Shown here one piece after another: positions 50,490 to 59,874 of a DNA stretch of 64,000 nucleotides. Within the stretch, counting starts at the first letter, position 1; every line of letters starts with the position of its first letter. Location: positions 186,001-250,000 of the forward strand of contig NZ_BMRE01000003.1 in the NCBI RefSeq assembly GCF_014648475.1. Reading direction: 5' to 3'. This DNA comes from Lentzea flava. Lineage in GTDB: Bacteria > Actinomycetota > Actinomycetes > Mycobacteriales > Pseudonocardiaceae. Made by a program: the position numbers and the translations under genes. The notes beneath the pieces are model-generated. The model was not told the origin of the DNA. It worked only from the letters and a program-made list of their open reading frames with translations, and ran no database searches.

Positions 50490-52211
50490 ATGACGAGTTC
50501 CGCGGAGGCTGTGCCGGAATCCGGGCCGGATTCCGGGCCCGATTCCGGGTCGATTTCAGGCGGCCATCTGGTCGCCAAGGCGCTCAAGGCTGAGGGCGTC
50601 GACACGATCTTCACGCTGTGCGGCGGCCACATCATCGACATCTACGACGGCTGCGTGGACGAGGGCATCGCCGTCGTCGACGTACGACACGAACAGGTCG
50701 CGGCGCACGCGGCCGACGGCTATGCGCGCATCACCGGCAAGCCCGGCTGCGCCGTGGTGACGGCAGGGCCCGGCACCACCGACGCCGTCACGGGCGTCGC
50801 CAACGCCTTCCGCGCGGAGAGCCCGATGCTGCTGATCGGCGGCCAGGGTGCGCTGAGCCAGCACAAGATGGGCTCGCTGCAGGACCTGCCGCACGTCGAC
50901 ATGATGACGCCGATCACCAAGTTCGCCGCGAACGTCCCGCACACCGCGCGCATCGCCGACATGGTGTCGATGGCGTTCCGCGAGGCGAACGCCGGCGCGC
51001 CGGGCCCGTCGTTCCTGGAGATCCCGCGCGACGTCCTCGACGCCAAGGTTCCCCTCAGCTCGGCCCGCATCCCGCAGGCTGGCCACTACCGCGCGTCCAC
51101 GCGCAGCCTCGGTGACCCGGCGGACGTCGAGAGGCTCGCGGACCTGCTGGTGCACGCGAAGAAGCCGGCGATCCTGCTGGGCAGCCAGGTGTGGACGACG
51201 CGCGCCACGGACTCCGCGATCGAGCTCGTGCGGACGTTGAACATCCCCGCCTACATGAACGGCGCTGGCCGCGGCACCCTGCCTCCCGGCGACCCGCACC
51301 ACTTCCAGCTGTCGCGCCGGTACGCCTTCGACAACGCCGACGTGATCGTGATCGTCGGCACCCCGTTCGACTTCCGGATGGGCTACGGCCGCAGGCTTTC
51401 CGCGAACGCGACGGTCGTCCAGATCGACCTCGACTACCGCACCGTCGGCAAGAACCGCGACGTCGACCTCGGCATCGTCGGTGACGCGGACCTGGTGCTG
51501 TCGGCGGTCTCGCAGGCCGCCTCCGGCCGGGAGGACAACGGCGCGATGGGCCGCAAGGTGTGGCTGGAGGAACTGCAGGCGGTCGAGGAGAAGGCCCGGC
51601 AGAAGCGCCTGGAGCACCTGCGTTCCGAGGACGTGCCGATCCACCCGTACCGGCTGGTGAGCGAGATCAACGACTTCCTCACCGAGGACTCCATCTACAT
51701 CGGCGACGGCGGCGACGTCGTCACGTTCTCCGGCCAGGTCGTGCAGCCCAAGTCGCCCGGCCACTGGATGGACCCCGGTCCACTCGGGACGCTCGGCGTC
51801 GGCATCCCGTTCGTGCTCGCCGCGAAGCTCGCCAGGCCCGACAAGGAGGTCGTGGCGCTCTTCGGTGACGGCGCGTTCAGCCTCACCGGCTGGGACTTCG
51901 AGACGCTCGTCCGCTACGACCTGCCGTTCGTCGGCATCGTCGGCAACAACTCGTCCATGAACCAGATCCGCTACGGCCAGGCCGCCAAGTACGGCCTCGA
52001 GCGGGAGCGCGTCGGCAACACGCTCGGCGACGTCAAGTACGACCAGTTCGCCAAGATGCTCGGCGGCTACGGCGAGGAGGTGCGCGATCCCAAGGACATC
52101 GGACCGGCGTTGCGGCGCGCCCGCGAGTCCGGCAAGCCCTCGCTGATCAACGTGTGGATCGACCCGGACGTGTACGCGCCGGGAACCATGAACCAGACGA
52201 TGTACAAGTAG
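50490..52211 (+). CDS. oxc: Thiamine-diphosphate enzyme, probable oxalyl-CoA decarboxylase
   Basis: A 573-residue ThDP enzyme of the acetolactate synthase/oxalyl-CoA decarboxylase superfamily. The N-terminal tail ([16 protein letters not shown]) comes from short DNA repeats at about 50515-50555. The catalytic Glu is in [17 protein letters not shown]; the ThDP motif is [22 protein letters not shown] ending in GNN. AGGGGAG precedes the ATG. Sequence alone would allow acetolactate synthase or glyoxylate carboligase, but the next gene is a clear formyl-CoA transferase, so decarboxylation of oxalyl-CoA to formyl-CoA is the best reading. Confidence 0.78.
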
Positions 52212-52220
52212 GTGAGTGGG

Positions 52221-53450
52221 ATGACCAAGGCCCTGGAGGGCGTCAAAGTCCTCGACATGACGCACGTGCAGTCCGGACCGTCGTCGACCCAGCTGCTCGC
52301 CTGGCTGGGCGCGGACGTCATCAAGCTGGAGACGCCGGGCCGCGGCGACATCACCCGCGGTCAGCTGCGCGATCTGCCCGATGTGGACAGTCTCTACTTC
52401 ACGATGCTCAACTGCAACAAGCGGAGCATCACCCTCAACATGAAGGCCCCAGAGGGCAAGGAGATCTTCGAGAAGCTCGTCGGCGAGGTCGACATCCTCG
52501 TCGAGAACTTCGGTCCCGGCGTCGTCGAGCGGTTCGGCTACCCGTGGGAGAAGCTGCACGAGCTCAACTCCAGGCTCATCTACGCGTCCATCAAGGGCTT
52601 CGGCCCCGGCCGTTACGCCGACTTCAAGGCGTACGAGGTGATCGCGCAGGCCATGGGCGGCTCGATGAGCACCACCGGGTTCGAGAACGGGCCGCCGCTC
52701 GCCACCGGCGCGCAGATCGGCGACTCGGGCACCGGGATCCACCTGGTGGCCGCGATTCTGGCCGCTCTCTACCAACGGACGAACACCGGGCGAGGGCAGC
52801 GCGTGCAGGTGGCGATGCAGGACGCGGTGCTCAACCTGTGCCGGGTGAAGCTGCGCGATCAGCAGCGACTCGCCCACGGGCCGCTGGGGGAGTACCCGAA
52901 CGAGCAGTTCGGTGACGAGGTTCCCCGCTCCGGCAACGCATCCGGTGGTGGCCAGCCCGGCTGGGCGGTGCGCTGTGCCCCCGGCGGCCCCAACGACTAC
53001 ATCTACGTGATCATCCAGCCGGTCGGGTGGAGGCCGCTGACCGAGCTGATCGGCAGGCCGGAGCTCGCCGACGACCCCGCGTGGGCCACGCCGGAGGTCC
53101 GGCTCTCCAAGCTGGACAAGGCGTTCGCGCTGATCGAGGAGTGGACGGAGAAGCACACCAAGTGGGAGGTGATGGACATGCTCAACGCCCACAACATCCC
53201 GTGCGGACCCATTCTGTCCACAAAGGAGATCATCGAGGACGAGACGCTCGCCGAGCTGGAGACCGTCGTCTCCGTCGAGCACCCCGAGCGCGGCACGTTC
53301 AAGACGGTCGGCTGCCCGCTCAAGCTCTCCGACTCGCCGGTCGAGGTGCACCGCTCGCCGTTGCTCGGTGAGCACAACGAGGAGGTGCTCGGCGCACTGG
53401 GCTACAGCAGCGAGCGACTGGCCGAACTCCGCACCGCCGGCGTCATCTGA
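52221..53450 (+). CDS. frc: Formyl-CoA:oxalate CoA-transferase
   Basis: A 409-residue class III CoA-transferase. From the ATG at 52221 it follows the Oxalobacter Frc sequence closely from memory: [80 protein letters not shown]. The catalytic Asp is D168 in QIGDSGTG, and the mobile glycine loop is ASGGGQPGW. About 19 residues before that loop are absent relative to the Oxalobacter protein. Transfers CoA from formyl-CoA to oxalate. A GTG at 52212 is a less likely start. Confidence 0.93.
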   Translation: MTKALEGVKVLDMTHVQSGPSSTQLLAWLGADVIKLETPGRGDITRGQLRDLPDVDSLYFTMLNCNKRSITLNMKAPEGKEIFEKLVGEVDILVENFGPGVVERFGYPWEKLHELNSRLIYASIKGFGPGRYADFKAYEVIAQAMGGSMSTTGFENGPPLATGAQIGDSGTGIHLVAAILAALYQRTNTGRGQRVQVAMQDAVLNLCRVKLRDQQRLAHGPLGEYPNEQFGDEVPRSGNASGGGQPGWAVRCAPGGPNDYIYVIIQPVGWRPLTELIGRPELADDPAWATPEVRLSKLDKAFALIEEWTEKHTKWEVMDMLNAHNIPCGPILSTKEIIEDETLAELETVVSVEHPERGTFKTVGCPLKLSDSPVEVHRSPLLGEHNEEVLGALGYSSERLAELRTAGVI

Positions 53451-53472
53451 ACCTTTAGGGAGACGAATCCTC

Positions 53473-55623
53473 ATGCCGGACAACGGCTACGACCGCGCCG
53501 CGGTCGAGAACGTACTCGCGAAGGTGCGGGCGGAGGGACGGTCGTCGCTCACCGCACCGGAGGGCAAGCGGGTCTGCGACGCCTACGGGATCGCGACCCC
53601 GGCCGAGGCGCTGGCGAAGTCGTCGGAGGGCGCCGTCGCGTTCGCCGAGGAGATCGGCTACCCGGTCGTGCTCAAGATCGTCTCACCGGACATCCTGCAC
53701 AAGACCGAGGCCGGTGGCGTCCTCGTGGGGCTGAAGAACTCCAGCGAGGTCGCCGAGGGCTACCGCACGATCATCCACAACGCCCGCAACTACAAGGCGA
53801 ACGCGGAGATCACCGGCGTCCAGGTCCAGCAGCAGCTGCCGACCGGCAACGACGTTCACGAGGTGATCGTGGGCGCGGTGACGGACGAGACGTTCGGCAA
53901 GATCGTCGCGTTCGGCCTCGGCGGTGTGCTGGTCGAGGTGCTCAAGGACGTCACGTTCCGGCTGGCACCGACGAGCACGTCCGAGGCGCTCTCCATGGTC
54001 AACGGCATCGCGGCCGCGGAGATCCTGCGCGGGGTCCGTGGCGCGCAAGGGGTTGACGCCGCGAAACTCGCCGACCTGATCCACCGGGTGTCGGATCTGG
54101 TCACCGACTTCCCGCAGCTGGCCGAGGTCGACCTCAACCCGGTGCTGGCCACTCCGAGTGGTGCCACCGCGGTCGACGTGCGGATCCTGGTCGACGAGAA
54201 CGCCGCCGCCGAACCGCAGCGGTTCACGCAGGACGAGATCCTGACCGCGATGAACCGCATCATGAAGCCCGCCGCCGTCGCCGTGATCGGTGCCTCGAAC
54301 GAAGAGGGCAAGATCGGCAACTCGGTGATGAAGAACCTCGTCAACGGAGGGTTCCAGGGCGAGATCCACCCGATCAACCCCAAAGCCGACGAAATCCTCG
54401 ACCGCAAGGCGTTCGCGAGCATCGCCGACGTGCCGGGAGACGTCGACGTGGCGGTGTTCGCCATCCCGGCCAAGTTCGTGCCCGCCGCCCTGGAGGAGGT
54501 CGGCAAGAAGGGCGTCGCCGGCGCGATCATGATCCCGTCCGGCTTCGGCGAGACCGGCAACGTCGAGCTGCAGAACGAGATCGTGGCGATCGCGCGCAAG
54601 CACGGCGTCCGCATCCTCGGGCCGAACATCTACGGTTACTACTACACGCCGGAGAACCTCTCGGCGACGTTCTGCACGCCGTACGACGTCAAGGGCGGAG
54701 TCGCGCTCTCGTCGCAGAGCGGCGGAATCGGCATGGCGATCCTGGGCTTCAGCCGCTCCGCGGGCATGGGCGTCTCCGCGATCGTCGGCGTGGGCAACAA
54801 GGCCGACATCGACGAGGACGACCTGCTGACGTTCTTCGAGTCCGACCCGAACACCCAGCTCGTCGCGATGCACCTGGAAGACCTCAAGGACGGCCGTTCC
54901 TTCGCGGAGACGGCGAAGCGCGTGTCGCAGAAGAAACCGGTCGTGGTGCTCAAGGCGGGACGAACCGATCAGGGCGCCAAGGCGGCCAGCTCGCACACCG
55001 GCGCGCTGGCCGGCAACGACCGGGTCTACGACGACATCCTCAGGCAGAGCGGCGTGATCCGCGCACCCGGCCTCAACGACCTGCTGGAGTACGCGCGGGG
55101 CATCCCGCTGCTCGCCACGCCGAAGGGCGAGAACGTCGTCATCATCACCGGCGCGGGCGGCTCGGGTGTGCTGCTCTCGGACGCCTGTGTGGACAACGGG
55201 TTGTCGCTCATGAGCATTCCGGACGATCTGGACGCGGCGTTCCGGAAGTTCATCCCGCCGTTCGGCGCGGCGGGCAACCCCGTCGACATCACCGGCGGCG
55301 AACCGCCCTCGACGTACCGGAACACGATCGCGCTCGGCCTCGCGGACGACCGCATCCACTCGCTGATCCTGGGCTACTGGCACACCATCGTCACGCCACC
55401 GATGGTGTTCGCGAAGCTCGTGGTCGACGTCGTGGAGGAGTACCGGGCGAACGGCATCCACAAGCCCGTCGTCGCCTCGCTCGCCGGCGACGTCCAGGTG
55501 GAGGAGGCCAGCGAGTACCTGTACCGGAACGGAGTGGTTGCGTATCCGTACACAACGGAGAAACCTGTCGCAGTACTGGGCGCCAAGTACCGGTGGGCAA
55601 GGGCCGCCGGGCTGCTGGGCTAG
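53473..55623 (+). CDS. ADP-forming acyl-CoA synthetase, fused beta-alpha order
   Basis: A 716-residue NDP-forming acyl-CoA ligase. Residues about 1-240 are an ATP-grasp domain (PVVLKIVSPDILHKTEAGGV, AEVDLNPVL), about 265-390 a CoA-binding Rossmann domain (VAVIGASNEEGKIGNSVM), and about 400-716 the ligase domains with SSQSGGIGMAIL and the phosphohistidine in AASSHTGALAGNDRV. The ATP-grasp domain precedes the CoA domain, the reverse of the Pat/Acd order. Third gene after oxc and frc, 22 bases behind frc. Candidate acids are formate, oxalate, glyoxylate or acetate. Confidence 0.85.
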   Translation: MPDNGYDRAAVENVLAKVRAEGRSSLTAPEGKRVCDAYGIATPAEALAKSSEGAVAFAEEIGYPVVLKIVSPDILHKTEAGGVLVGLKNSSEVAEGYRTIIHNARNYKANAEITGVQVQQQLPTGNDVHEVIVGAVTDETFGKIVAFGLGGVLVEVLKDVTFRLAPTSTSEALSMVNGIAAAEILRGVRGAQGVDAAKLADLIHRVSDLVTDFPQLAEVDLNPVLATPSGATAVDVRILVDENAAAEPQRFTQDEILTAMNRIMKPAAVAVIGASNEEGKIGNSVMKNLVNGGFQGEIHPINPKADEILDRKAFASIADVPGDVDVAVFAIPAKFVPAALEEVGKKGVAGAIMIPSGFGETGNVELQNEIVAIARKHGVRILGPNIYGYYYTPENLSATFCTPYDVKGGVALSSQSGGIGMAILGFSRSAGMGVSAIVGVGNKADIDEDDLLTFFESDPNTQLVAMHLEDLKDGRSFAETAKRVSQKKPVVVLKAGRTDQGAKAASSHTGALAGNDRVYDDILRQSGVIRAPGLNDLLEYARGIPLLATPKGENVVIITGAGGSGVLLSDACVDNGLSLMSIPDDLDAAFRKFIPPFGAAGNPVDITGGEPPSTYRNTIALGLADDRIHSLILGYWHTIVTPPMVFAKLVVDVVEEYRANGIHKPVVASLAGDVQVEEASEYLYRNGVVAYPYTTEKPVAVLGAKYRWARAAGLLG

Positions 55624-55736
55624 CGGCAACGCGAGTTTGTAAGGGAGATGGCCCGTCCGCGACCGTGTCACGCCCACGGTCGCGAACCCGCCAGGGAGGT
55701 CAACGAAGACAGCCGGTCCTCTGGAGGTTGTTAACC
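55624..55736 (+). promoter_or_regulatory. Structured leader before the Nramp-fold/TerC genes
   Basis: The gap holds a perfect 10-bp hairpin, CGCGACCGTG (55658-55667) with CACGGTCGCG (55675-55684). AAGGGAGATGGCCCG stands before it and GGTCAACGAAGAC after it. These flanks faintly resemble the conserved parts of the yybP-ykoY manganese riboswitch, which often precedes TerC genes, but the match is not exact. It could equally be an attenuating terminator after the acyl-CoA synthetase gene. Confidence 0.35.
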
Positions 55737-57242
55737 GTGGATGATCCAAATCTGGTCGCCCGCACGGAAGTGTCAGCACCGCCTCAGAAAGACTCTCTGA
55801 AGGAGCGTGTCTGGCCTGCGGGCAGGCTGGAAGCGATGCCCATCAGGAAACTGCCCGACGCGCCACCGTCGATCCACCTGCTGGGCCCCACCGTCTTCCT
55901 GGTGGCTCTCGGCGTGGGCATGGGCGAGTCCTACATGTGGCCGCGCCTGGTGCTGGTCTTCGGACCGGACATCAGGTGGCTCTTCCTGATCGGCGTGACG
56001 CTGCAGGCCGTCGTCATGCTCGAGATGGCGAGGTACGCGATGGCGACGGGGGAGAGCATCTTCTTCGGCGCCGCCCGCGTGTTCAAACCGATCATGTGGT
56101 TCTTCTTCGTCGTCGCGATACTCGTCTACATCTGGCCGGGCCACCTGTCCGCGGGAGCGGCGGCTCTGGAACGGATCACCGGTATACCCTGGACGGTGTC
56201 GGCCTGTGTGGGCCTGGTGCTGGTGGGGGTGCTGTTCAGCCTCGCCAAGGTCATCTACAACCTGCTCGAGAACCTGCTGTCCATCCTCATCGGACTGCTC
56301 GTCGTCGGCACCGCGGTGGTGGCGGCGATGGTCGGCACGTGGGGCGATCTGACCAGCACCGTGACCGGCATGTTCCAGTTCGGGTACTTCCCGGCGCAGG
56401 CGATGTCGCCGGAGTGGTTCCCGATCATCGTCGGCTCGATCGCGTTCGCCGGCCCGTCCGGCATGCAGCAGATGTGGTACACGCTGCACCTGCGCGACAG
56501 CGGCGCCGGCATGGGCGCGCACATCCCGAAGCTGCGCGGCCTGCGGCACGCGGGCGAGGAGGAGCAGATGCCCTCGCGCGGCTACATGTTCGACACCGAC
56601 GACTCCGCGGAGCTCGCGAAGTGGAAGGGCTGGCGGCGCTGGGTGACGTTCGACGCCCTGCTGCTGTTCTGGGGCATCACGATGCTCGTCACGGTTTCTT
56701 TCACGGTTCTCGCGCAGTCGGCCAGCCGCACGTCGCCGGACGTGAAGGCGCTCATCGAGTCCGGTGAACGCGAGGCGGCGCTCAACGCCATGTCGGACGC
56801 CTTCGCGTCGGCGGGCGGACCGGTGCTCGGTGCGGTGTTCCTCGGGTTCATCGCGTTGATCGGCCTCAACGCCACGCTCGGTCTCTTCGACTCGTTCTCG
56901 CGCGGCCAGGCGGACATGACCTACCACTTCGTGCCCGGCGCGAAGAGGTTCCGGATGTCGCACCTCTACGCGGGCTTCCTGTGGGGTGTCATCACGTTCG
57001 GCATCCTGATCCTGCTGTTCGGACCGGCCGACGGACCGGGAGCGATCCTCGACGTGCTCGCGTTCCTGTCGACGTTCGCCATGGGCGCCTACTGCGTGGT
57101 GCTGCTGCTGGTGAACAACCGGATGCTGCCCAAACCCATCAGGCCCAAGCTGATCACGAACCTCATCGTGGGCTTCGGTGCCGTGTTCTACCTGGGCATG
57201 CTGCTCTTCAGCCTCGTCAAGTTCGGCGTGGTGGTGGGCTGA
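55737..57242 (+). CDS. Divergent Nramp-fold transporter
   Basis: A 501-residue membrane protein with about eleven helices, GTG start with GGAGG nine bases ahead. The architecture and loops (LEMARYAMATGES, GPSGMQQMWYTLHLRDSGAGM) mark it as Nramp/SLC11-like. The first helix reads GPTVFLVALGVGMGESYMWP, where metal transporters have DPGN; the sixth has AFAGPSG where they have MPH. The metal-binding residues are therefore missing and the substrate is probably not a typical divalent metal. A long acidic/basic loop (about 290-320) separates helices. It sits between oxalate genes and TerC. Confidence 0.75.
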   Translation: MDDPNLVARTEVSAPPQKDSLKERVWPAGRLEAMPIRKLPDAPPSIHLLGPTVFLVALGVGMGESYMWPRLVLVFGPDIRWLFLIGVTLQAVVMLEMARYAMATGESIFFGAARVFKPIMWFFFVVAILVYIWPGHLSAGAAALERITGIPWTVSACVGLVLVGVLFSLAKVIYNLLENLLSILIGLLVVGTAVVAAMVGTWGDLTSTVTGMFQFGYFPAQAMSPEWFPIIVGSIAFAGPSGMQQMWYTLHLRDSGAGMGAHIPKLRGLRHAGEEEQMPSRGYMFDTDDSAELAKWKGWRRWVTFDALLLFWGITMLVTVSFTVLAQSASRTSPDVKALIESGEREAALNAMSDAFASAGGPVLGAVFLGFIALIGLNATLGLFDSFSRGQADMTYHFVPGAKRFRMSHLYAGFLWGVITFGILILLFGPADGPGAILDVLAFLSTFAMGAYCVVLLLVNNRMLPKPIRPKLITNLIVGFGAVFYLGMLLFSLVKFGVVVG

Positions 57243-57243
57243 C

Positions 57244-57663
57244 ATGCAGATCCGAGAAGCAATCCCCGGTGCGTTCGTGGGACTTGCTGCCGGGCTGATC
57301 GCAGGTGGGCTGGCCGCGCTCGTCGGTCAGCCCGTCGCGTGGGCCCTGGTGACGGTCCTCTCGCTCGGTGTGCCGCTCGCGTTGCTCGGCGGTGGATTCG
57401 GCCTGCTGGTGGCGGCAGGCCGGCTCCCGGCGGGCAGGTTCGCCCCGGTGGCCCTCTTCTGGCTGGTGGGATTCCCGCTGGCCCGGCTGCTGCACGAGAT
57501 CTCGGTGAGCGTCGTGCTCACCGGCCAGGTCCGGCTGCCCTCTGACCTGGCCGGTTTCCTCGCCTACCAGGGAATCGTGAGCCTCGGCTGGGCGATCGGC
57601 TTCCTGTGGTTGCACGAGCGCGTCGCGATGCGTCTTCGCCTCCGTGCCACCGCTGCCCGCTGA
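57244..57663 (+). CDS. Small four-helix membrane protein
   Basis: A 139-residue protein with about four hydrophobic segments (AFVGLAAGLIAGGLAALVG, WALVTVLSLGVPLALLGGG, VALFWLVGFPLARLLHEIS, YQGIVSLGWAIGFLWL). ATG one base after the transporter stop. No known family recognised. Its placement suggests an accessory subunit of the transporter or of TerC. Confidence 0.65.
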   Translation: MQIREAIPGAFVGLAAGLIAGGLAALVGQPVAWALVTVLSLGVPLALLGGGFGLLVAAGRLPAGRFAPVALFWLVGFPLARLLHEISVSVVLTGQVRLPSDLAGFLAYQGIVSLGWAIGFLWLHERVAMRLRLRATAAR

Positions 57664-57684
57664 CCTTCCGCCGGAGGAGCGAGA

Positions 57685-58638
57685 ATGCTGGATCTTCCTG
57701 TCTGGGTGTGGATCGCGACCATGGGCGGGCTCGCCCTGGTGATCGCGTTCGACTTCTACCTGGTGGTGCGCAAGCCCCACGAACCCTCGTTCCGCGAATC
57801 CGTGTGCTGGGTCGTGTTCTACGTGGGCCTGGCCGTCCTCTTCGGACTCGGCGTGACGCTGCTCGCCGGCGGCCGGCACGGAGGCGAGTTCTTCGCGGGC
57901 TGGATCACCGAGTACTCGCTCAGCGTCGACAACCTGTTCGTGTTCGTCCTGATCATGGCCCGGTTCGCGGTGCCGCGGGAACAGCGGCAGAAGGTGCTGA
58001 TCGTGGGCATCCTGCTGGCGTTGCTGCTGCGTGCGGTCTTCATCGCGATCGGCGCCGAGGCGATCTCCCGGTTCGACTGGCTCTTCTACGTCTTCGGCGC
58101 GTTCCTCATCTACACCGCGTGGAAGCTGGTGGCGCACAACGAGAGCGAGGAGGCCGAGTTCTCCGAGAACGCCGCTTTGCGCGCGGTGCGCAAGGTGTTC
58201 CCCCGCGCGAGTCCGCTGCTGATCGTCATGGTGGCGGTCGGCACCACGGACCTGTTGTTCGCCGTGGACTCGATCCCGGCGATCTTCGGGCTGACCAAGG
58301 AGCCGTACCTGGTGCTGACCGCCAACGCGTTCGCGTTGATGGGCCTGCGCCAGCTCTTCTTCCTGGTGGGCGGTCTCCTGGATCGCCTGGTGCACCTGAG
58401 CAAGGGCCTTGCGGTGGTGCTCGCGTTCATCGGGCTCAAGCTGATCCTGGAGGCGATGCACCACCACGGTGTTCCCTGGGCGCCGGAGTTCCCGATCGTG
58501 GTCTCTCTCGGAGTGATCGTGGTGACCCTCGCGATCACCACGGTGTGGAGCCTGCACACCTCCCGGCGGGCCGCCCGTGCCGCCGTGGAGGAGGCGGAAG
58601 CTCAGCGCTCTCAACGCATCGAGGGCGCTCAGCCGTGA
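57685..58638 (+). CDS. TerC-family membrane protein
   Basis: A 317-residue integral membrane protein of the TerC/Alx family. The two acidic signature helices are ITEYSLSVDNLFVFVLIM (about residue 75) and VGTTDLLFAVDSIPAIFG (about 190), whose Asp residues are thought to bind metal. RKVLIVGILLALLLRAVF-like segments surround them. GGAGGAGCGAGA precedes the ATG. Relatives export manganese or load it on secreted enzymes. A Mn link is notable because oxalate chelates Mn and some oxalate enzymes use it. Confidence 0.88.
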   Translation: MLDLPVWVWIATMGGLALVIAFDFYLVVRKPHEPSFRESVCWVVFYVGLAVLFGLGVTLLAGGRHGGEFFAGWITEYSLSVDNLFVFVLIMARFAVPREQRQKVLIVGILLALLLRAVFIAIGAEAISRFDWLFYVFGAFLIYTAWKLVAHNESEEAEFSENAALRAVRKVFPRASPLLIVMVAVGTTDLLFAVDSIPAIFGLTKEPYLVLTANAFALMGLRQLFFLVGGLLDRLVHLSKGLAVVLAFIGLKLILEAMHHHGVPWAPEFPIVVSLGVIVVTLAITTVWSLHTSRRAARAAVEEAEAQRSQRIEGAQP

Positions 58639-58814
58639 ATCGTGTGGCCCTCGGCGTCCTTGCGGAGCGTCTTGGCCACGGCCGCGACGGCCTCGGCGTC
58701 CTTGCGCTGTTCGTTCAGCGCGGTGGTCAGCCCGAGGCCGAGCGTGCGGCCGTCGGCGGAGAATCCCTGACGCGGCTGGGTGAGCCCGCGGACGAAGTTC
58801 TTGAAGCGGGACAT
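58629..58814 (-). CDS. 61-residue orphan protein
   Basis: A short basic protein (MSRFKNFVRGLTQPRQGFSA ... NEQRKDAEAVAAVAKTLRKDAEGHTIHG) with a good ribosome site AGGAGGAAG six bases before the ATG at 58814. It has no hydrophobic segment. It is convergent with and overlaps terC by ten bases. Operator 3 lies about 150 bases upstream, so it may be part of the GntR regulon. Function unknown. Confidence 0.6.
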   Translation of the reverse strand: MSRFKNFVRGLTQPRQGFSADGRTLGLGLTTALNEQRKDAEAVAAVAKTLRKDAEGHTIHG

Positions 58815-58960
58815 GGTCTTCCTCCTGTCGATGGTCGTCCCCGAGGCGCGCACCAGCCCACCAGGCGGTGTCGCGCGGGGGTCACGGGGGTGCGGCTGGG
58901 ATGTCGTCCACCGGGTACCCACTCGGGGGCCTCGGTGATCCCATCCCCGTCGACATTCAG

Positions 58961-58983
58961 CATACTGCGTTTTGTATGCAATC
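58961..58983. promoter_or_regulatory. GntR-regulon operator 3 (wide-spaced)
   Basis: CATACTGCGTTTTGTATGC followed by AATC: ATAC and GTATGCAATC half sites separated by eight bases, as at operator 4. It lies in the 240-base gap between the 61-residue gene and gntR; nothing else recognisable is in that gap. Confidence 0.7.
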
Positions 58984-59054
58984 CACGGCCATCGTGTCGC
59001 GGATCACCCGTGTGGCACCAAATGACCGATTTAGGATGATCTGAGCGTAATGAC

Positions 59055-59768
59055 CTAGTTACTCTCGGTCGTCTTCCGGTCGTGGTAGGTCTGCCGGGTC
59101 TGCTCCGCGTGGTGGTGCATGACCTCGCCTGCTCGCTCTGCGTCACCGTCGGCGATGGCGGCGATCAGCTCAGCGTGTTCGTTCCACGAGTCGCGGCTGC
59201 GCGGACGGGCGATCGGCGTGTAGTACCACCGCACCCGCCGGTCGACCAGCCCGATCATCTCGGCGAGGACCTTGTTGCGGCCGATCGCCGCGACGGCCGC
59301 GTGCAGGTCGGCGTTCGCCTGGACCAGGCGTTCGACGTCGGCGGCGGCCAGCGCGTCCTCGCCGGCCTTCTGCAGCTTCTTGAGCTGCTTCACGTCCTGC
59401 GGGGTGGCGTGCTCGGCGGCGAGCTTCGCGGAGTAGGTCTCCAGCACGCTGCGCACGGCGAGCAGCTGGTCGGCCTCCTCCTCGGTCGGGGTGTGCACGA
59501 AGGCGCCCTGGGCGGGACGCAGGTCGACCCACCCGTCGGTCTGCAGCCGCTGCAGGGCCTCTCGCACCGGCTGCCTGCTCACGCCCAGGTACTCGGCGAG
59601 CTCGGCCTCGACCAGGTGCTGGCCGGGTGCGAGCGTGCGGTTGACGATGAGCTCGAGCAGGGCGTCGTACACGGCCTGGCGCAACGGCGCCGGCCGCTCG
59701 ACCCGGCGGCTCGCTGCGGCACTGAGCGAGCTCTTGCCGGCTCGGCGGCCACTGGGCAAAGAGGTCAT
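59055..59768 (-). CDS. GntR-family (FadR/FCD) repressor of the oxalate/formate regulon
   Basis: A 237-residue regulator from the ATG at 59768; the upstream in-frame start would run through operator 4. The winged HTH is APLRQAVYDALLELIVNRTL through LAEYLGVSRQPVREALQRLQTDGWVDLRPAQGAFV. The helical FCD effector domain has the metal/ligand residues in ANADLHAAVAAIG, RDSWNEHAELIAAIADGD and EVMHHHAEQT. Operators 4 and 5 lie in its divergent promoter. FCD regulators commonly bind small carboxylates, so oxalate, formate, glyoxylate or a CoA ester is a reasonable inducer. Confidence 0.88.
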   Translation of the reverse strand: MTSLPSGRRAGKSSLSAAASRRVERPAPLRQAVYDALLELIVNRTLAPGQHLVEAELAEYLGVSRQPVREALQRLQTDGWVDLRPAQGAFVHTPTEEEADQLLAVRSVLETYSAKLAAEHATPQDVKQLKKLQKAGEDALAAADVERLVQANADLHAAVAAIGRNKVLAEMIGLVDRRVRWYYTPIARPRSRDSWNEHAELIAAIADGDAERAGEVMHHHAEQTRQTYHDRKTTESN

Positions 59769-59778
59769 GCGCGACAGA

Positions 59779-59798
59779 ATACAGCTTTTGGTATGCAA
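59779..59798. promoter_or_regulatory. GntR-regulon operator 4 (autoregulation)
   Basis: ATACAGCTTTTGGTATGCAA, with an eight-base spacer like operator 3. It ends 11 bases upstream of the gntR ATG, where a bound repressor would block its own transcription. Confidence 0.75.
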
Positions 59799-59832
59799 AA
59801 AGCACTTCTAGGGCTTTGGTCGTGTTGTCCGT

Positions 59833-59847
59833 ATACTGTATGCAATC
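59833..59847. promoter_or_regulatory. GntR-regulon operator 5 (PanE-like gene)
   Basis: ATACTGTATGCAATC, preceded by GT so that GTATAC is also present; identical to operator 1 over these 15 bases. It is 27 bases before the ATG of the PanE-like gene. Confidence 0.85.
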
Positions 59848-59874
59848 GATTTGGCTGGCGGAGCGGGGCGTGAC

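Noticed and set aside
50556..53483. 975-codon minus-strand open frame opposite oxc and frc
   Set aside because: Shadow of two clear enzymes; composition is artificial and no ribosome site or family motif is present.
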